A DNA stretch of 64,000 nt, taken from positions 68,916,253 to 68,980,252 of the forward strand of contig OY740765.1 of the NCBI GenBank assembly GCA_963513935.1. Reading direction: 5' to 3'. The stretch is from Aphrophora alni. Lineage: Eukaryota > Arthropoda > Insecta > Hemiptera > Aphrophoridae. Numbering within the stretch: the first letter of the stretch is position 1; each line of letters starts with the position of its first letter. Below are positions 39,030-42,541 of the stretch, one piece after another. The position numbers were made by a program, and so were the translations under genes. Below the pieces are notes generated by a model. It saw nothing but the letters and a program-made list of their open reading frames with translations, did not search any database and was not told the DNA's origin.

Positions 39030-41270
39030 TTAAAACCTTTTTCAGTTGTACTATCTTAGCCTAATTTTTATTTGATTAGTGTAAGTGATAACATTCAGAC
39101 AAAATGAAAGTCATAAATATAGTATAACTTATGTACGGTATTTGAAAAAGCTTTCTCCGTTGAAGTACTAAAACATAATTAAACAACACTGATAAAAGAG
39201 TAGTCGTAATTGGTAGATATAAAAGTATTTAATATTAAATTGAAAATAAACACACCACTGTATCTTAACATTCTGAGATATGTAAGGTAGGGAAAAATAT
39301 TTGTATACAATTGTTTTAGAAACATTTAGTAACTGTGAGATGAACTATACAGTTTGGAGTAAATACCATTGATCATAATGACTGTTGTTATTTAGAATAT
39401 ATTATATATAATTGTTTTAAAACTATTTAGTAACTGTGAGAGAAATTATACAGTTTGGAGGAAATGCCATTGATCATGATGTCTGTTATTATTTAAAATA
39501 TGTATATACAAATGTTTTAAAACTATTTAGTAACTGTGAGAGGAATTATTATACAGTTTGGAGGAAATGCCATTGATCATGATGACTGTTATTATTTAAA
39601 ATATGTATATACAATTGTTTTAAAACTATTTAGTAACTGCAAGAGGAACTATACAGTTTCCAGTCGATGCCATTGATCATGATTTATTTATCTTTAGAAG
39701 TAGTGATTATTTACCTATAATACAGTTCATTCTGTATCTAAGGTAGAAACCAATCCTGAAGCCAGGGAAACCACCTAATCTGTTACATTCATAGAGGTCT
39801 ACATCATTAACATCTACTTTGCCCAAAATTCCAAAAAGAATTACCTCTGCTCATCTTGTATGTTATTAAAAAAATATATACTAGTGAAAGAGCAGACAGA
39901 TTTTACACTAGGTCGATCAACATCTTACCAACTAACCAGCGTTGCACAAGAAATAAAAACAGCTTTTAGTAAACAAGAGAGAGTACGGTACTAGCGGTCT
40001 TTACAGATTTAAAACGACCATACAACTTAGTATGGAGAGCCGGTGATAGACTAGTTAAAACACTTGGGTGTAGAGGGAAGATTAATAACTGAATTAAAAG
40101 ATTTATAAAACAAAGAAGGATAACAGTAACATATGAGGAAAGAAAAAACTACTTATGGACAGACGAAGGTAAGACTGCCAAGGAAGCAGTTTCCAGCATT
40201 ACCCTTTTTACTATTTTCATAAACAACCTTCCCAGCAGGATCAAACCTGTTGAGGACATGTTATTGCTGTCTTTAGGAGGTACCTGACATTTGCAATATC
40301 GCACGGCACAAGCACTTATTTCATAAGGAAAGAAATGAATGTGGTGTGGGTTTAGGAAATATAGTGGAAATAATATTAAGTATTTTGTGCTGAAGGGACA
40401 ACTAAATGGTTCTGATTGTGCTGAAGGGATAACCAACATGCCACATCAGGAGGTCAGCAGAATGGTCCAACTGTGCTGGACCATCATGTTGGACACCATG
40501 CTGGAAGGATAACAAACACCACGGTTAGGTAGGAATCTTGAATATGCAGGAAAGGGGACCTTCTATCAAGGGGATAAAAGAATTTAGAAAAAGAACTTTT
40601 ACTGGCTTAGAAAGAATTAGGTGCAAGTCAATCAGGAGAACTAACAATTGTTCAAGTCAAGCTCTGAGACAGCTCTTTTCTGCTAGGGTTGTTTGTGTCT
40701 TAAATTACAGCTCAAAAAATTAGAGCAGTGCCATCCACTTACCAATTTGTGTATTAATCTCTGTTGTTTGCCTCTTAAAGTTTATTAACAAACCTTTATA
40801 TAAGACAACTTAATTAATCAAGATTTTAGATAACACATACAGATGATAATGTAAATAGACAAAAAGATTAATTTTTATAAACTAAAATGTATTAACTCAT
40901 TATGTTTTAATGTAAAGACCAAAAGATGTGAAGTTGTAATGTGATTGTTGTATTTTGATATTGAATTTTAATTGTACACCATCTGTACAATTTGAAAAAT
41001 TGTTCATGGATATTGTAAATATATTTGTACACTGATGTTAGTTTAGATGGAAATGTTTACAAAAATAACTACAATGTTTTAATACAATAATATTAATTAT
41101 TTTAGGGTGATTCAGGTGGGCCTTTAATAGTGTTTGACACTTCTCGTAAGAGATGGACTTTAGCTGGTATTACAAGTGCTGGTTTCGGCTGTGCGGTTGA
41201 TCATCAGCCTGGAATCTACCATAAAGTAGCCCTCACAGCAGATTGGATTGCATCTAACATAAATAAATAA
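5957..41270 (+). CDS. clip-domain trypsin-like serine protease, 7 coding exons (368 aa)
   Basis: Secreted zymogen of the S1 (chymotrypsin) family. Joined exons are 5957-6044, 15269-15508, 19813-19978, 22725-22874, 31863-32005, 38681-38835 and 41106-41270: 1107 nt, all phases consistent. A signal peptide lies at residues 1 to ~25. A clip domain spans residues 44-84, with six cysteines ending in an adjacent CC pair. Activation is expected after Arg121 (SLQKR|IIGG). The triad is His161 (TAAHC), Asp217 (DIAL) and Ser317 (GDSGGP). Asp311, six residues before Ser317, predicts cleavage after Arg/Lys. Cysteine pairs 146-162, 283-302 and 313-343 fit the fold, and Cys111-Cys237 would hold the clip chain to the protease after activation. 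Clip proteases act in extracellular cascades (melanisation, Toll, cuticle or tracheal development); which one is unknown. It may belong to the CG8170/CG13744-like insect group, but that is recollection and not tested. Introns are full of mobile elements. Confidence 0.88.
6345..6630 (+). repeat. dispersed repeat D, fragment
   Basis: Contains ccgccattttaaaacag, ttgtaaagaatctattctta and taacgattggtacactcatt. The same ordered blocks recur, diverged, near 13430-13530 and partly near 7640-7715. Direct orientation; class unknown. Confidence 0.4.
6759..7015. repeat. tandem repeat, ~106-bp unit, ~2.4 copies
   Basis: Three successive blocks begin caaatttg..agtttaa, continue with taaatttctaattttaact and (in the first two) aatatatttc. 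Copies are diverged. The repeat lies in intron 1. Confidence 0.65.
7371..7720 (+). repeat. dispersed repeat D, second fragment
   Basis: Starts with taacacaatgaaactcgaaaagg, which parallels taacactgaaactcgaaaagg at 13199, and ends with ttcttaacgattcatacacgag, which parallels the 13500 and 6580 blocks. Internal similarity is weak, so this is a low-confidence family member. Confidence 0.35.
7855..8175. repeat. diverged tandem array, ~65-bp half-unit
   Basis: Repeated blocks: aatattgcac, actttctcacat, catacatattaaaacta, then a variant with cattct...cccatacatag and aaacta. The two variants alternate, giving a higher-order period near 208 bp for the best match. Intron 1. Confidence 0.6.
8345..8417. 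repeat. (AT)n(TG)n microsatellite
   Basis: A short TA-rich lead-in, then about 25 uninterrupted TG dinucleotides from about 8367 to 8417. The apparent Cys-Val open frame here is an artefact of the repeat. Confidence 0.95.
8735..9898. repeat. satellite array, ~51-bp unit, ~22 copies
   Basis: Consensus blocks are taactttgtaaagtgattca, ggtatacagagtgttt and aaaaaatatacg. Several copies carry caccctaaatttgg instead. Runs of two or three units are repeated as blocks, showing segmental expansion. The tatacagagtgttt block resembles the end sequence (TATACAGGGTG...) of mariner-type elements seen elsewhere in the window. Intron 1. Confidence 0.9.
9921..10422. repeat. inverted repeat pair, ~35-bp arms, 430-bp loop
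   Basis: Left arm gttttctcaagctctttatg (9925-9944) continues to gataaaaac. The right arm around 10388-10420 is its reverse complement (tttttactaacataaagagc, then ttgagcaaacg). It lies directly after the satellite array and may be part of the same non-autonomous element, possibly ending near 10877 at tttactctgtata. That extension is inference. Confidence 0.5.
10423..11655. other. no recognised gene; short homopolymers
   Basis: AT-rich intron sequence. An A run lies near 11494-11517. Short ttaggttagg motifs occur near 10566 and 10607 but are far too short to be telomeric arrays. Confidence 0.45.
11660..12035. mobile_element. GC-rich repeat, probable DNA-transposon fragment
   Basis: A GC-richer island in an AT-rich intron. 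It contains the repeated theme of a cacta-type block followed by gcgg and then aa(c)ggaa: ctacactatgcggaaagaga, ctacactaagcgggaactga and cacactgagcggaaacggaa. Such internally repeated GGAACGGAA-type ends are common in non-autonomous insect DNA elements. The 80-codon open frame at 11809-12051 has no recognised domain. No terminal repeats or target duplication could be fixed, so the class is open. Confidence 0.35.
12373..12557. repeat. fold-back element 1 (inverted repeat), hammerhead-bearing
   Basis: Arms of roughly 65 bp: left aaaacacaatttttcacaaa... acgtttatttattg and right caaataaataaatg-type sequence ending gtgagaacttgtgtttt are diverged reverse complements. The sequence family is the same as the palindrome at 59311-59549. 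The right arm carries a hammerhead-like core on the plus strand. Confidence 0.75.
12489..12527 (+). ncRNA. hammerhead-like ribozyme motif (diverged)
   Basis: Conserved core CUGAAGA (12492-12498); stem II GGCGAC-UUU-GUAGUU with one mismatch and two G-U pairs; GAA (12514-12516); self-complementary stem III ACGCGU (12517-12522); then U at the UH cleavage position. Helix I is short: UCA (12489-12491) with UGA (12524-12526). The opposite arm has CCGAAGA in place of CUGANGA and is likely dead. Confidence 0.5.
12690..12885 (+). repeat. dispersed repeat A, copy 2
   Basis: Diverged copy of 2785-2985 in the same orientation. Shared blocks include atagaccaagaa, ctgtacattgaac-type sequence, gggtggcttgctc, atgtgatt and acagtggta. 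Confidence 0.6.
13190..13530 (+). repeat. dispersed repeat D, longest copy
   Basis: Begins taacactgaaactcgaaaagg and ends aaacgattggtacatacatt, with cgtcattttaaaac and ttgtaaagattctta between. The same ordered blocks are found around 6345-6630 and 7371-7720. Class unknown. Confidence 0.45.
13549..13597. repeat. (CA)n microsatellite
   Basis: About 24 CA dinucleotides without interruption. The Cys-Val frame read on the minus strand is a repeat artefact. Confidence 0.95.
13990..14372. repeat. fold-back element 2, arms ~150 bp
   Basis: Left arm (taagtcggttcaatt, ttttaaaacacta, gcagccggcttcgtt, ttatcg... ttcggaaaagatg) and right arm (catcttttccgaa, attatcgttga, gacgaagccggttg, tagtgttttaaaa, cgactta) are diverged reverse complements around a centre near 14180. 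The right arm carries a hammerhead-like core on the plus strand. Confidence 0.8.
14294..14335 (+). ncRNA. hammerhead-like ribozyme motif (partial helix I)
   Basis: CUGACGA (14296-14302), A, stem II GCCG (14304-14307) / CGGU (14316-14319) with an 8-nt loop, GAA (14320-14322), self-complementary stem III ACAGCGCUGU (14323-14332), then A as the UH residue at 14333. Helix I shows only two clear pairs (AC with GU), so activity is doubtful. The left arm has CCAACGA in place of the core. Confidence 0.5.
14948..14988. repeat. (AT)n microsatellite
   Basis: Around 20 AT dinucleotides in intron 1. A G10 run lies nearby at about 15060. Confidence 0.9.
15269..15508 (+). CDS. protease exon 2: clip domain
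   Basis: 240 nt between gttttcag and caag|gtaaac, entering and leaving in phase 1. It encodes residues 30-109. Cysteines at residues 44, 53, 59, 70, 83 and 84 give the spacing C-x8-C-x5-C-x10-C-x12-CC, typical of clip domains. A short basic, histidine-containing linker (IPAKLRLQHHEPIRRGD) follows and leads to the activation region in exon 3. Intron 1 is 9.2 kb and intron 2 is 4.3 kb. Confidence 0.88.
15509..16439. other. intron 2, no recognised feature
   Basis: AT-rich sequence with only short opposed frames (15992-16337) that lack domain resemblance. Nothing else is supported. Confidence 0.45.
16440..17180. repeat. minisatellite array, ~65-bp unit, ~11 copies
   Basis: Consensus blocks: gctgcttcgtggtacttcca, gacaggttaatacaattcat, tggatcatgtattctatgat. 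Outer copies are more diverged (cagaactccc instead of tggtacttcc); central copies at 16760-16960 are nearly identical. Intron 2. Confidence 0.85.
17181..17904. other. intron 2, no firm feature
   Basis: Contains an 85-codon plus-strand open frame (17305-17562) with no recognised domain. A faint resemblance of its ECDKGPEDTITHI segment to LINE C-terminal zinc-knuckle regions is too weak to call. Confidence 0.3.
17905..18300. repeat. tandem repeat, ~118-bp unit, ~3.3 copies
   Basis: Each unit has ctgttgcagacgtagctggt, atgcatacagtttgccactt, cggttttgattagacaggag and atgatgtcatatgactcatc. Every copy carries a pyrimidine-rich ...ttctgttgcag block that looks like a splice acceptor, upstream of true exon 3. 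Intron 2. Confidence 0.85.
18830..19110 (+). repeat. dispersed repeat B, plus copy
   Basis: Contains accaaatttgattaaaatca, catgtgtttgggctgaag, gacagacagacat and tttggactcataggacctca. The reverse complement of this order is found at 33415-33700, in another intron of the same gene. Such blocks are common at the ends of insect repeats; class unknown. Confidence 0.6.
19813..19978 (+). CDS. protease exon 3: activation site and catalytic His; GC donor
   Basis: 166 nt after gtttcag, entering in phase 1 (g|aa gives Glu110). It encodes ECGVPS, the activation loop SLQKR|IIGG, EFPWQAHI, and the His motif TAAHC (His161). The exon must end at atag|gcaagt to leave phase 2. This is a GC-AG intron with the usual strong AG|GCAAGT context. 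Using the GT six bases later would put exon 4 out of frame. Confidence 0.9.
20428..21219. mobile_element. piggyBac-like non-autonomous element with TTAA duplication
   Basis: Flanked by TTAA on both sides (20424-20427 and 21220-21223). The termini are CCCTAAAACACTACT at the left and, inverted, CCCTAGATTACTACT at the right. A second inverted block (ctattcattcgtaaa... type) lies just inside. TTAA target duplications with CCCT-type ends are characteristic of piggyBac. It is 792 bp with no transposase frame, so it is a MITE-like derivative moved in trans. It sits in intron 3, immediately left of fold-back element 3. Confidence 0.75.
21224..21432. repeat. fold-back element 3, decayed hammerhead
   Basis: Left atatttgccatcatttgtca...ctaatacacgac pairs with right tgtattagattttatgtata...aatgatgacaaatgt as inverted repeats. 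The plus strand between 21352 and 21396 reads TTGATAATGAG-AGU...ACUCCC-GAA-ACAUCAUGU-A. Stem II and the self-complementary stem III remain, but the CUGANGA box is damaged. Confidence 0.5.
22230..22274 (-). ncRNA. hammerhead-like ribozyme motif, left arm of fold-back 4
   Basis: On the minus strand: CUGAAGA (22270 to 22264), stem II AGUAGC-UAU-GUUAAU with one mismatch, GAA, stem III AUGUACAU, then A at the cleavage position. Helix I CCC/GGG remains but the base pair next to the core is lost (U opposite C). Likely weakened relative to the right-arm copy. Confidence 0.5.
22473..22533 (+). ncRNA. complete type I hammerhead ribozyme-like fold
   Basis: Every conserved element is present. Helix I outer GUUUA (22473-22477) pairs with UAAAC (22529-22533). 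After an internal loop, helix I inner CCCU (22481-22484) pairs with AGGG (22520-22523). The core is CUGAGGA (22485-22491). Stem II is GGUAGC (22493-22498) / GUUACU (22502-22507) with loop UAU. GAA is at 22508-22510. Stem III is the self-complementary AUGUACAU (22511-22518). The UH residue is A22519, with predicted cleavage after it. The very short palindromic stem III is as described for ribozymes of Penelope-like elements, which often work as dimers. Confidence 0.7.
22725..22874 (+). CDS. protease exon 4
   Basis: 150 nt between ttgtctag and acag|gtgagt, phase 2 in and out. It encodes residues 165-215: AKLGDIVVFLGEYDTQN, an acidic surface loop (EPYPEEVH) and the segment KKIIHPSFQYR that precedes the catalytic Asp strand in S1 proteases. 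It has no significant open frame of its own on the correct start and is recognised by family resemblance and phase. Intron 4, which follows, is about 9.0 kb. Confidence 0.88.
22970..23901. mobile_element. pogo/Tigger-type element, internally deleted, TA duplication
   Basis: Ends are CAGTAAAAACTCTCTAATCC at the left and, inverted, CAGTAAACACTCTCTGATCC at the right, each flanked by TA (22968-22969 and 23902-23903). Subterminal ccggatatc motifs occur at both ends. Inside, the minus strand keeps the tail of a pogo-type transposase. It is 932 bp, inserted in intron 4 about 95 bp after exon 4. Confidence 0.8.
23480..23764 (-). pseudogene. C-terminal remnant of a pogo/Tigger transposase
   Basis: The minus-strand frame ends with IMTHCEAFQALEQPIDYMEE, then SPADLLLFRRWRDI. 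This is the usual C-terminal tail of pogo/Tigger (jerky-like) transposases: a T-H-x-E-A-x-x-A-L-E helix, an acidic stretch, then a D-x-L-x-L-R-R-W-R-D motif. The CENP-B-type DNA-binding and DDE regions are missing, so it is an internal-deletion derivative. Confidence 0.65.
24330..24850. repeat. minisatellite with palindromic unit, ~36 bp, ~14 copies
   Basis: Unit: caacaatagttgcttagcaa then cagataaaccctaca. Each copy contains the near-palindrome gttgcttagcaac. Copies drift at the right end and the array stops at a run of G (24847-24855). Intron 4. Confidence 0.85.
24856..25786. other. intron 4, no recognised feature
   Basis: AT-rich sequence without supported genes. Some phrases (ctattatattctaagtttaaactttt, near 25271) echo the spacer of fold-back 4, pointing to old shared repeat origin. 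Confidence 0.4.
25787..28036. mobile_element. pogo-like non-autonomous element, 2.25 kb, TA duplication
   Basis: Terminal inverted repeats are CAGTAGAGTGTCGATTATCT at the left and, inverted, CAGTAGAACTTCAATTATCC at the right, continuing into GAACT.AATTGAG. TA lies on both flanks (25785-25786 and 28037-28038). CAGTA ends plus a TA site suggest the pogo branch of Tc1/mariner. I find no transposase inside; the interior includes dispersed repeat C. Intron 4. Confidence 0.6.
27455..27560 (+). repeat. dispersed repeat C, plus copy
   Basis: Contains aattcatgaccctgagaaat and cttcctggcgcccataag. The reverse complement occurs at 33843-33965 with the same spacing. The tggcgccc block resembles the start of an LTR-element primer binding site, but no LTR pair was found, so this is only a repeat call. 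Confidence 0.5.
28039..29589. other. intron 4, no recognised feature
   Basis: AT-rich sequence. Short blocks of the type tttcaacaatatcacagaattatgaaat recur several times (around 28240, 28405, 28590, 28760), suggesting an old, strongly diverged tandem array. Nothing coding. Confidence 0.35.
29590..29920 (-). pseudogene. LINE ORF2 C-terminal remnant
   Basis: Read on the minus strand, the segment YVVGHCDLLNHFLYKMDI followed by PLCRKCSIQE matches the region after the RNase H domain in jockey-type insect LINEs: a V-x-G-H-C-x-L-x-x-H-L-x-x-M stretch, then a Cys-rich L-C-R-x-C knuckle. Stops follow in the frame. It is a dead fragment inserted in intron 4 against the host gene. Confidence 0.5.
29921..31862. 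other. intron 4, no recognised feature
   Basis: AT-rich sequence with a short (TA)n near 30151. A 76-codon minus frame at 31236-31466 has no family resemblance. Confidence 0.4.
31863..32005 (+). CDS. protease exon 5: catalytic Asp
   Basis: 143 nt between ttgttacag and ttacg|gtatgc; enters phase 2, leaves phase 1. It encodes FDIALIRLSR with the catalytic Asp217, then ILPICLPVYG, where Cys237 is the partner expected to bridge to Cys111 of the clip chain. VVAGWGKTD follows, a signature S1 strand. Confidence 0.92.
32430..32948 (-). pseudogene. LINE (RTE/endonuclease-RT type) 3' remnant
   Basis: The minus strand gives FCYLGSIVSSHGRTNGDI, IWRSTKLKLRTKLRLFEMNV and then, after a frameshift, INKCLRSTLGIR, LWECTNQ and EIAQRVMEWNPHGK. 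These are the ordered hallmarks of the region after the reverse transcriptase in widespread non-LTR elements: F-x-Y-L-G-S, I-W-x-S, L-R-T-K-L-R-x-F, N-x-C-L-R, L-W-E-R-T-N-Q and A-L-E-W-N-P-Q-G-K-R. Multiple stops and frame shifts. Lies in intron 5, antisense to the host gene. Confidence 0.65.
33415..33700 (-). repeat. dispersed repeat B, minus copy
   Basis: Inverted relative to 18830-19110. Shared blocks (as reverse complements) include the gtctgtctg / gacagacagac region, cagcccaaacacatg and ttttaatcaaatttggt. Both copies lie within introns of the protease gene, in opposite orientation. Confidence 0.6.
33843..33965 (-). repeat. dispersed repeat C, minus copy
   Basis: Begins tttatgggcgccagg and contains aaaattctcagggtcgtgat, the reverse complement of the blocks at 27455-27560. 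Confidence 0.5.
33966..35580. other. intron 5, no recognised feature
   Basis: AT-rich sequence. The 66-codon frame at 34455-34655 has no recognised domain. Nothing else is supported. Confidence 0.4.
35634..35669 (-). ncRNA. hammerhead-like ribozyme motif, left arm of fold-back 5
   Basis: Minus strand: CUGAAGA (35667 to 35661), U, stem II GGAAC-AUAC-GUUCU, GAA, weak self-complementary stem III AUGUGU, then A at the UH position. Helix I next to the core is short (GU with AC). Stem II here has a C-G pair where the right arm has U-A. Confidence 0.5.
35833..35870 (+). ncRNA. hammerhead-like ribozyme motif, right arm of fold-back 5
   Basis: CUGAAGA (35835-35841), U, stem II GGAAU (35843-35847)-AUAC-AUUCU (35852-35856), GAA (35857-35859), then ACGUGA in the stem III position, damaged compared with the left arm. 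Stem II stays paired despite the change, but stem III is poor, so this copy may be inactive. Confidence 0.45.
36955..36998. repeat. (TA)n microsatellite
   Basis: About 22 TA dinucleotides in intron 5. Confidence 0.9.
37790..37985. repeat. degenerate tandem repeat, ~45-bp unit
   Basis: Blocks of the form ctgttcgacgtatttctttt, aacttgtattaaa recur four to five times with drift (ttcgacatattttt, ttcaacttatttctttt, tctcgacgtaatttctttt). Intron 5. Confidence 0.6.
38080..38172. repeat. short tandem repeat, ~27-30 bp unit
   Basis: Units such as gaactccctgtacaaaatat plus cttgaa repeated about 3.5 times. They explain the small repetitive open frame at 38060-38278, which is not a gene. Confidence 0.7.
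38478..38556. repeat. (TA)n microsatellite
   Basis: About 39 TA dinucleotides, about 120 bp before exon 6. The Ile-Tyr frame on the minus strand is an artefact. Confidence 0.95.
38681..38835 (+). CDS. protease exon 6: S1 pocket
   Basis: 155 nt between ttttcattag and gtctt|gtgagt; enters phase 1, leaves phase 0. It encodes KTGTNILHKATVPILTDEEC, then EMFCAGHRDGHMDACL. Asp311 occupies the base of the S1 pocket, so trypsin-like Arg/Lys specificity is predicted. Cys283-Cys302 fit the conserved disulfide. The residue before the GDSGG glycine is Leu314 where trypsins usually have Gln. Confidence 0.92.
38984..39026. repeat. (TA)n microsatellite
   Basis: About 21 TA dinucleotides, about 150 bp after exon 6, in intron 6. 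Confidence 0.9.
39290..39690. repeat. tandem repeat, ~117-bp unit, ~3.5 copies
   Basis: Each unit runs acaattgttttaaaactatt, tagtaactgtgagaggaact, atacagtttggaggaaatgc, cattgatcatgatgactgtt, attatttaaaatatgtatat. Copies two and three are close to identical. Intron 6. Confidence 0.85.
39880..40260 (+). pseudogene. LINE reverse-transcriptase remnant
   Basis: Across frameshifts the plus strand reads ADFTLGRSTSYQLTSVAQEI, VFTDLKRPYNLVWRAG, RFIKQRRITVTYEERKNYL and SSITLFTIFINNLPSRI. These match the early reverse-transcriptase blocks of non-LTR elements: F-R-x-G-R-S-T, the D-L-x-x-A-Y-D-x-V-W block with its catalytic Asp, and L-F-x-x-F-I-N-D-L-P. Stops and shifts show it is dead. It lies in intron 6, in the sense direction of the host gene. 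Confidence 0.6.
40261..41105. other. intron 6, no further feature
   Basis: A small block around 40390-40520 repeats gtgctgaagggataac / gtgctggaaggataac-type phrases. Otherwise nothing is recognised before exon 7. Confidence 0.4.
41106..41270 (+). CDS. protease exon 7: catalytic Ser and stop
   Basis: 165 nt after attattttag, phase 0. It encodes GDSGGPLIVFD (Ser317), WTLAGITSAGFGCAV (Cys343 pairs with Cys313; Gly340 lies at the pocket wall) and the C-terminal helix ending ADWIASNINK, then TAA at 41268-41270. An AATAAA overlaps the stop, too close to be the functional poly(A) signal. Confidence 0.93.
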   Translation, partial: GDSGGPLIVFDTSRKRWTLAGITSAGFGCAVDHQPGIYHKVALTADWIASNINK

Positions 41271-41729
41271 ATAATGCTATGTTGTATTTCAAATATGAAC
41301 TCATATAAAATTCAACAAATGCTGTTACATTACTTGTAACAATTTAAAATTATGAAATCATTTAAAACAGAATTTCAAAAAAAAAATTTTTTTCAATTAT
41401 TACAAATTATAACAAGTTCATCTTACATGTAATGAAGAGAGTTAATTCAGCTAGCTTTTTATGTCTATAAAATATATTTGATATAAATATTGTTTTGAAA
41501 TTAATATGTAACATCCTGCCAATAATTAACTATATTGCTGAGCATTATGAGTAACTAAATGAATGTCTAGTGCAAACTAGATTAGTTGTAAATATTTTAA
41601 AATATCTTATACTAATTTGTATTTGATATTTTTTAAAGTATTATTAATAGCATAACTTTGTAGAACTATATCTCTGTAAAAATTGTTACATAATTAATCT
41701 ATTCCTGATGAATTACAATTTGAGTATAG
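41271..41729 (+). other. 3' flank / probable 3' UTR of the protease gene
   Basis: AT-rich sequence after the stop codon. No unambiguous poly(A) signal can be chosen; the nearest AATAAA overlaps the stop codon. Confidence 0.4.
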
Positions 41730-42014
41730 GGTTTCTATTATGGGTATGGTAATGGTCTATTTCTATATTAATATCCTGACTACAAAAATATAACCTGAAT
41801 GTATACAATCCTGTATTAGCCTTGAATACAAATATTGTCTGCAAATAATAGTTCATTCTTATATCAACAATTTGAATACAAATAAGTATTGAATAAATAT
41901 AGATGTTCAACTGATGTATCAACATCTTGAATACAAATATCGCCTGATTGTAGACAGTCAATATCTGTATTAACAACTTGAATACAATGTATTTTTTAAT
42001 ATTGCTTGAATTTA
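41730..42014. repeat. degenerate minisatellite E, ~55-bp unit
   Basis: Repeated phrases: cttgaatacaaatattgcct, gaatgtagatggtcaattcc, tgtatcaaca. About five drifted copies leading directly into a SINE-like repeat. The same unit forms the larger array at 46300-47430. Confidence 0.7.
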
Positions 42015-42295
42015 GATGGTCAATTCCTTTTAATTTTTTCCTCCAGTTGTTTAAAGACAAAAACCACTCAGTCACCTTATTACAAAAGAAAGAAGAGGAC
42101 ATCAAATTAAGACTGCTAATCCTCAAGTACTCTAATAACATCAGGGTCAGAATAAAACGAAAGTTGGTCAAGAGAGACTTGATAGAAAAATAAAAAGAGG
42201 GGTCTAACCCAAGACTACATGAAAAATGGTGTAGATCCAGTGAATTCCTCAAGATTTCCAAGCCAATACTCACTAAAGTAAGCCCCTGAGGGTTG
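42015..42295 (-). mobile_element. SINE-like repeat F, copy 1
   Basis: One of four copies of a ~250-bp interspersed element, all in the same orientation (also 57705-57975, 58395-58645, 63375-63630). Markers on the plus strand are ttgtttaaa, then tctaataacatcagggtcag, ttggtcaagagagacttgat, ctacatgaaaaa, gtagatccag and a distal agtaagcccctgagggtt. On the minus strand the head contains a weak tRNA-like B-box (gttgcaatcc in copy 3), so a SINE read on the minus strand is possible. This is inference; no terminal repeats are seen. Confidence 0.6.
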
Positions 42296-42417
42296 GTAAA
42301 TTACTGTATCAACACCTTGAATAAAAATAAATATTGTTTGAATATAAATGGGCAATTCCTGTATTAATATTTTGAATAAATAAATAAATATTGATTCATA
42401 TTCTGTCTGTCTGGTAT

Positions 42418-42495
42418 AGTCATTATTCCCTTAAGTAGTAGTATATAAACTTTTATAATTTAATTTTATTCAATACTTATTTATTTTTTGACAAA

Positions 42496-42541
<46 letters not shown>

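Noticed and set aside
40149..40439. 96-codon minus-strand ORF
   Set aside because: Overlaps the plus-strand LINE RT remnant and lacks any recognised domain.
41713..42273. 186-codon minus-strand ORF
   Set aside because: It crosses the minisatellite E units and SINE-like copy 1 with no protein similarity; open by composition.
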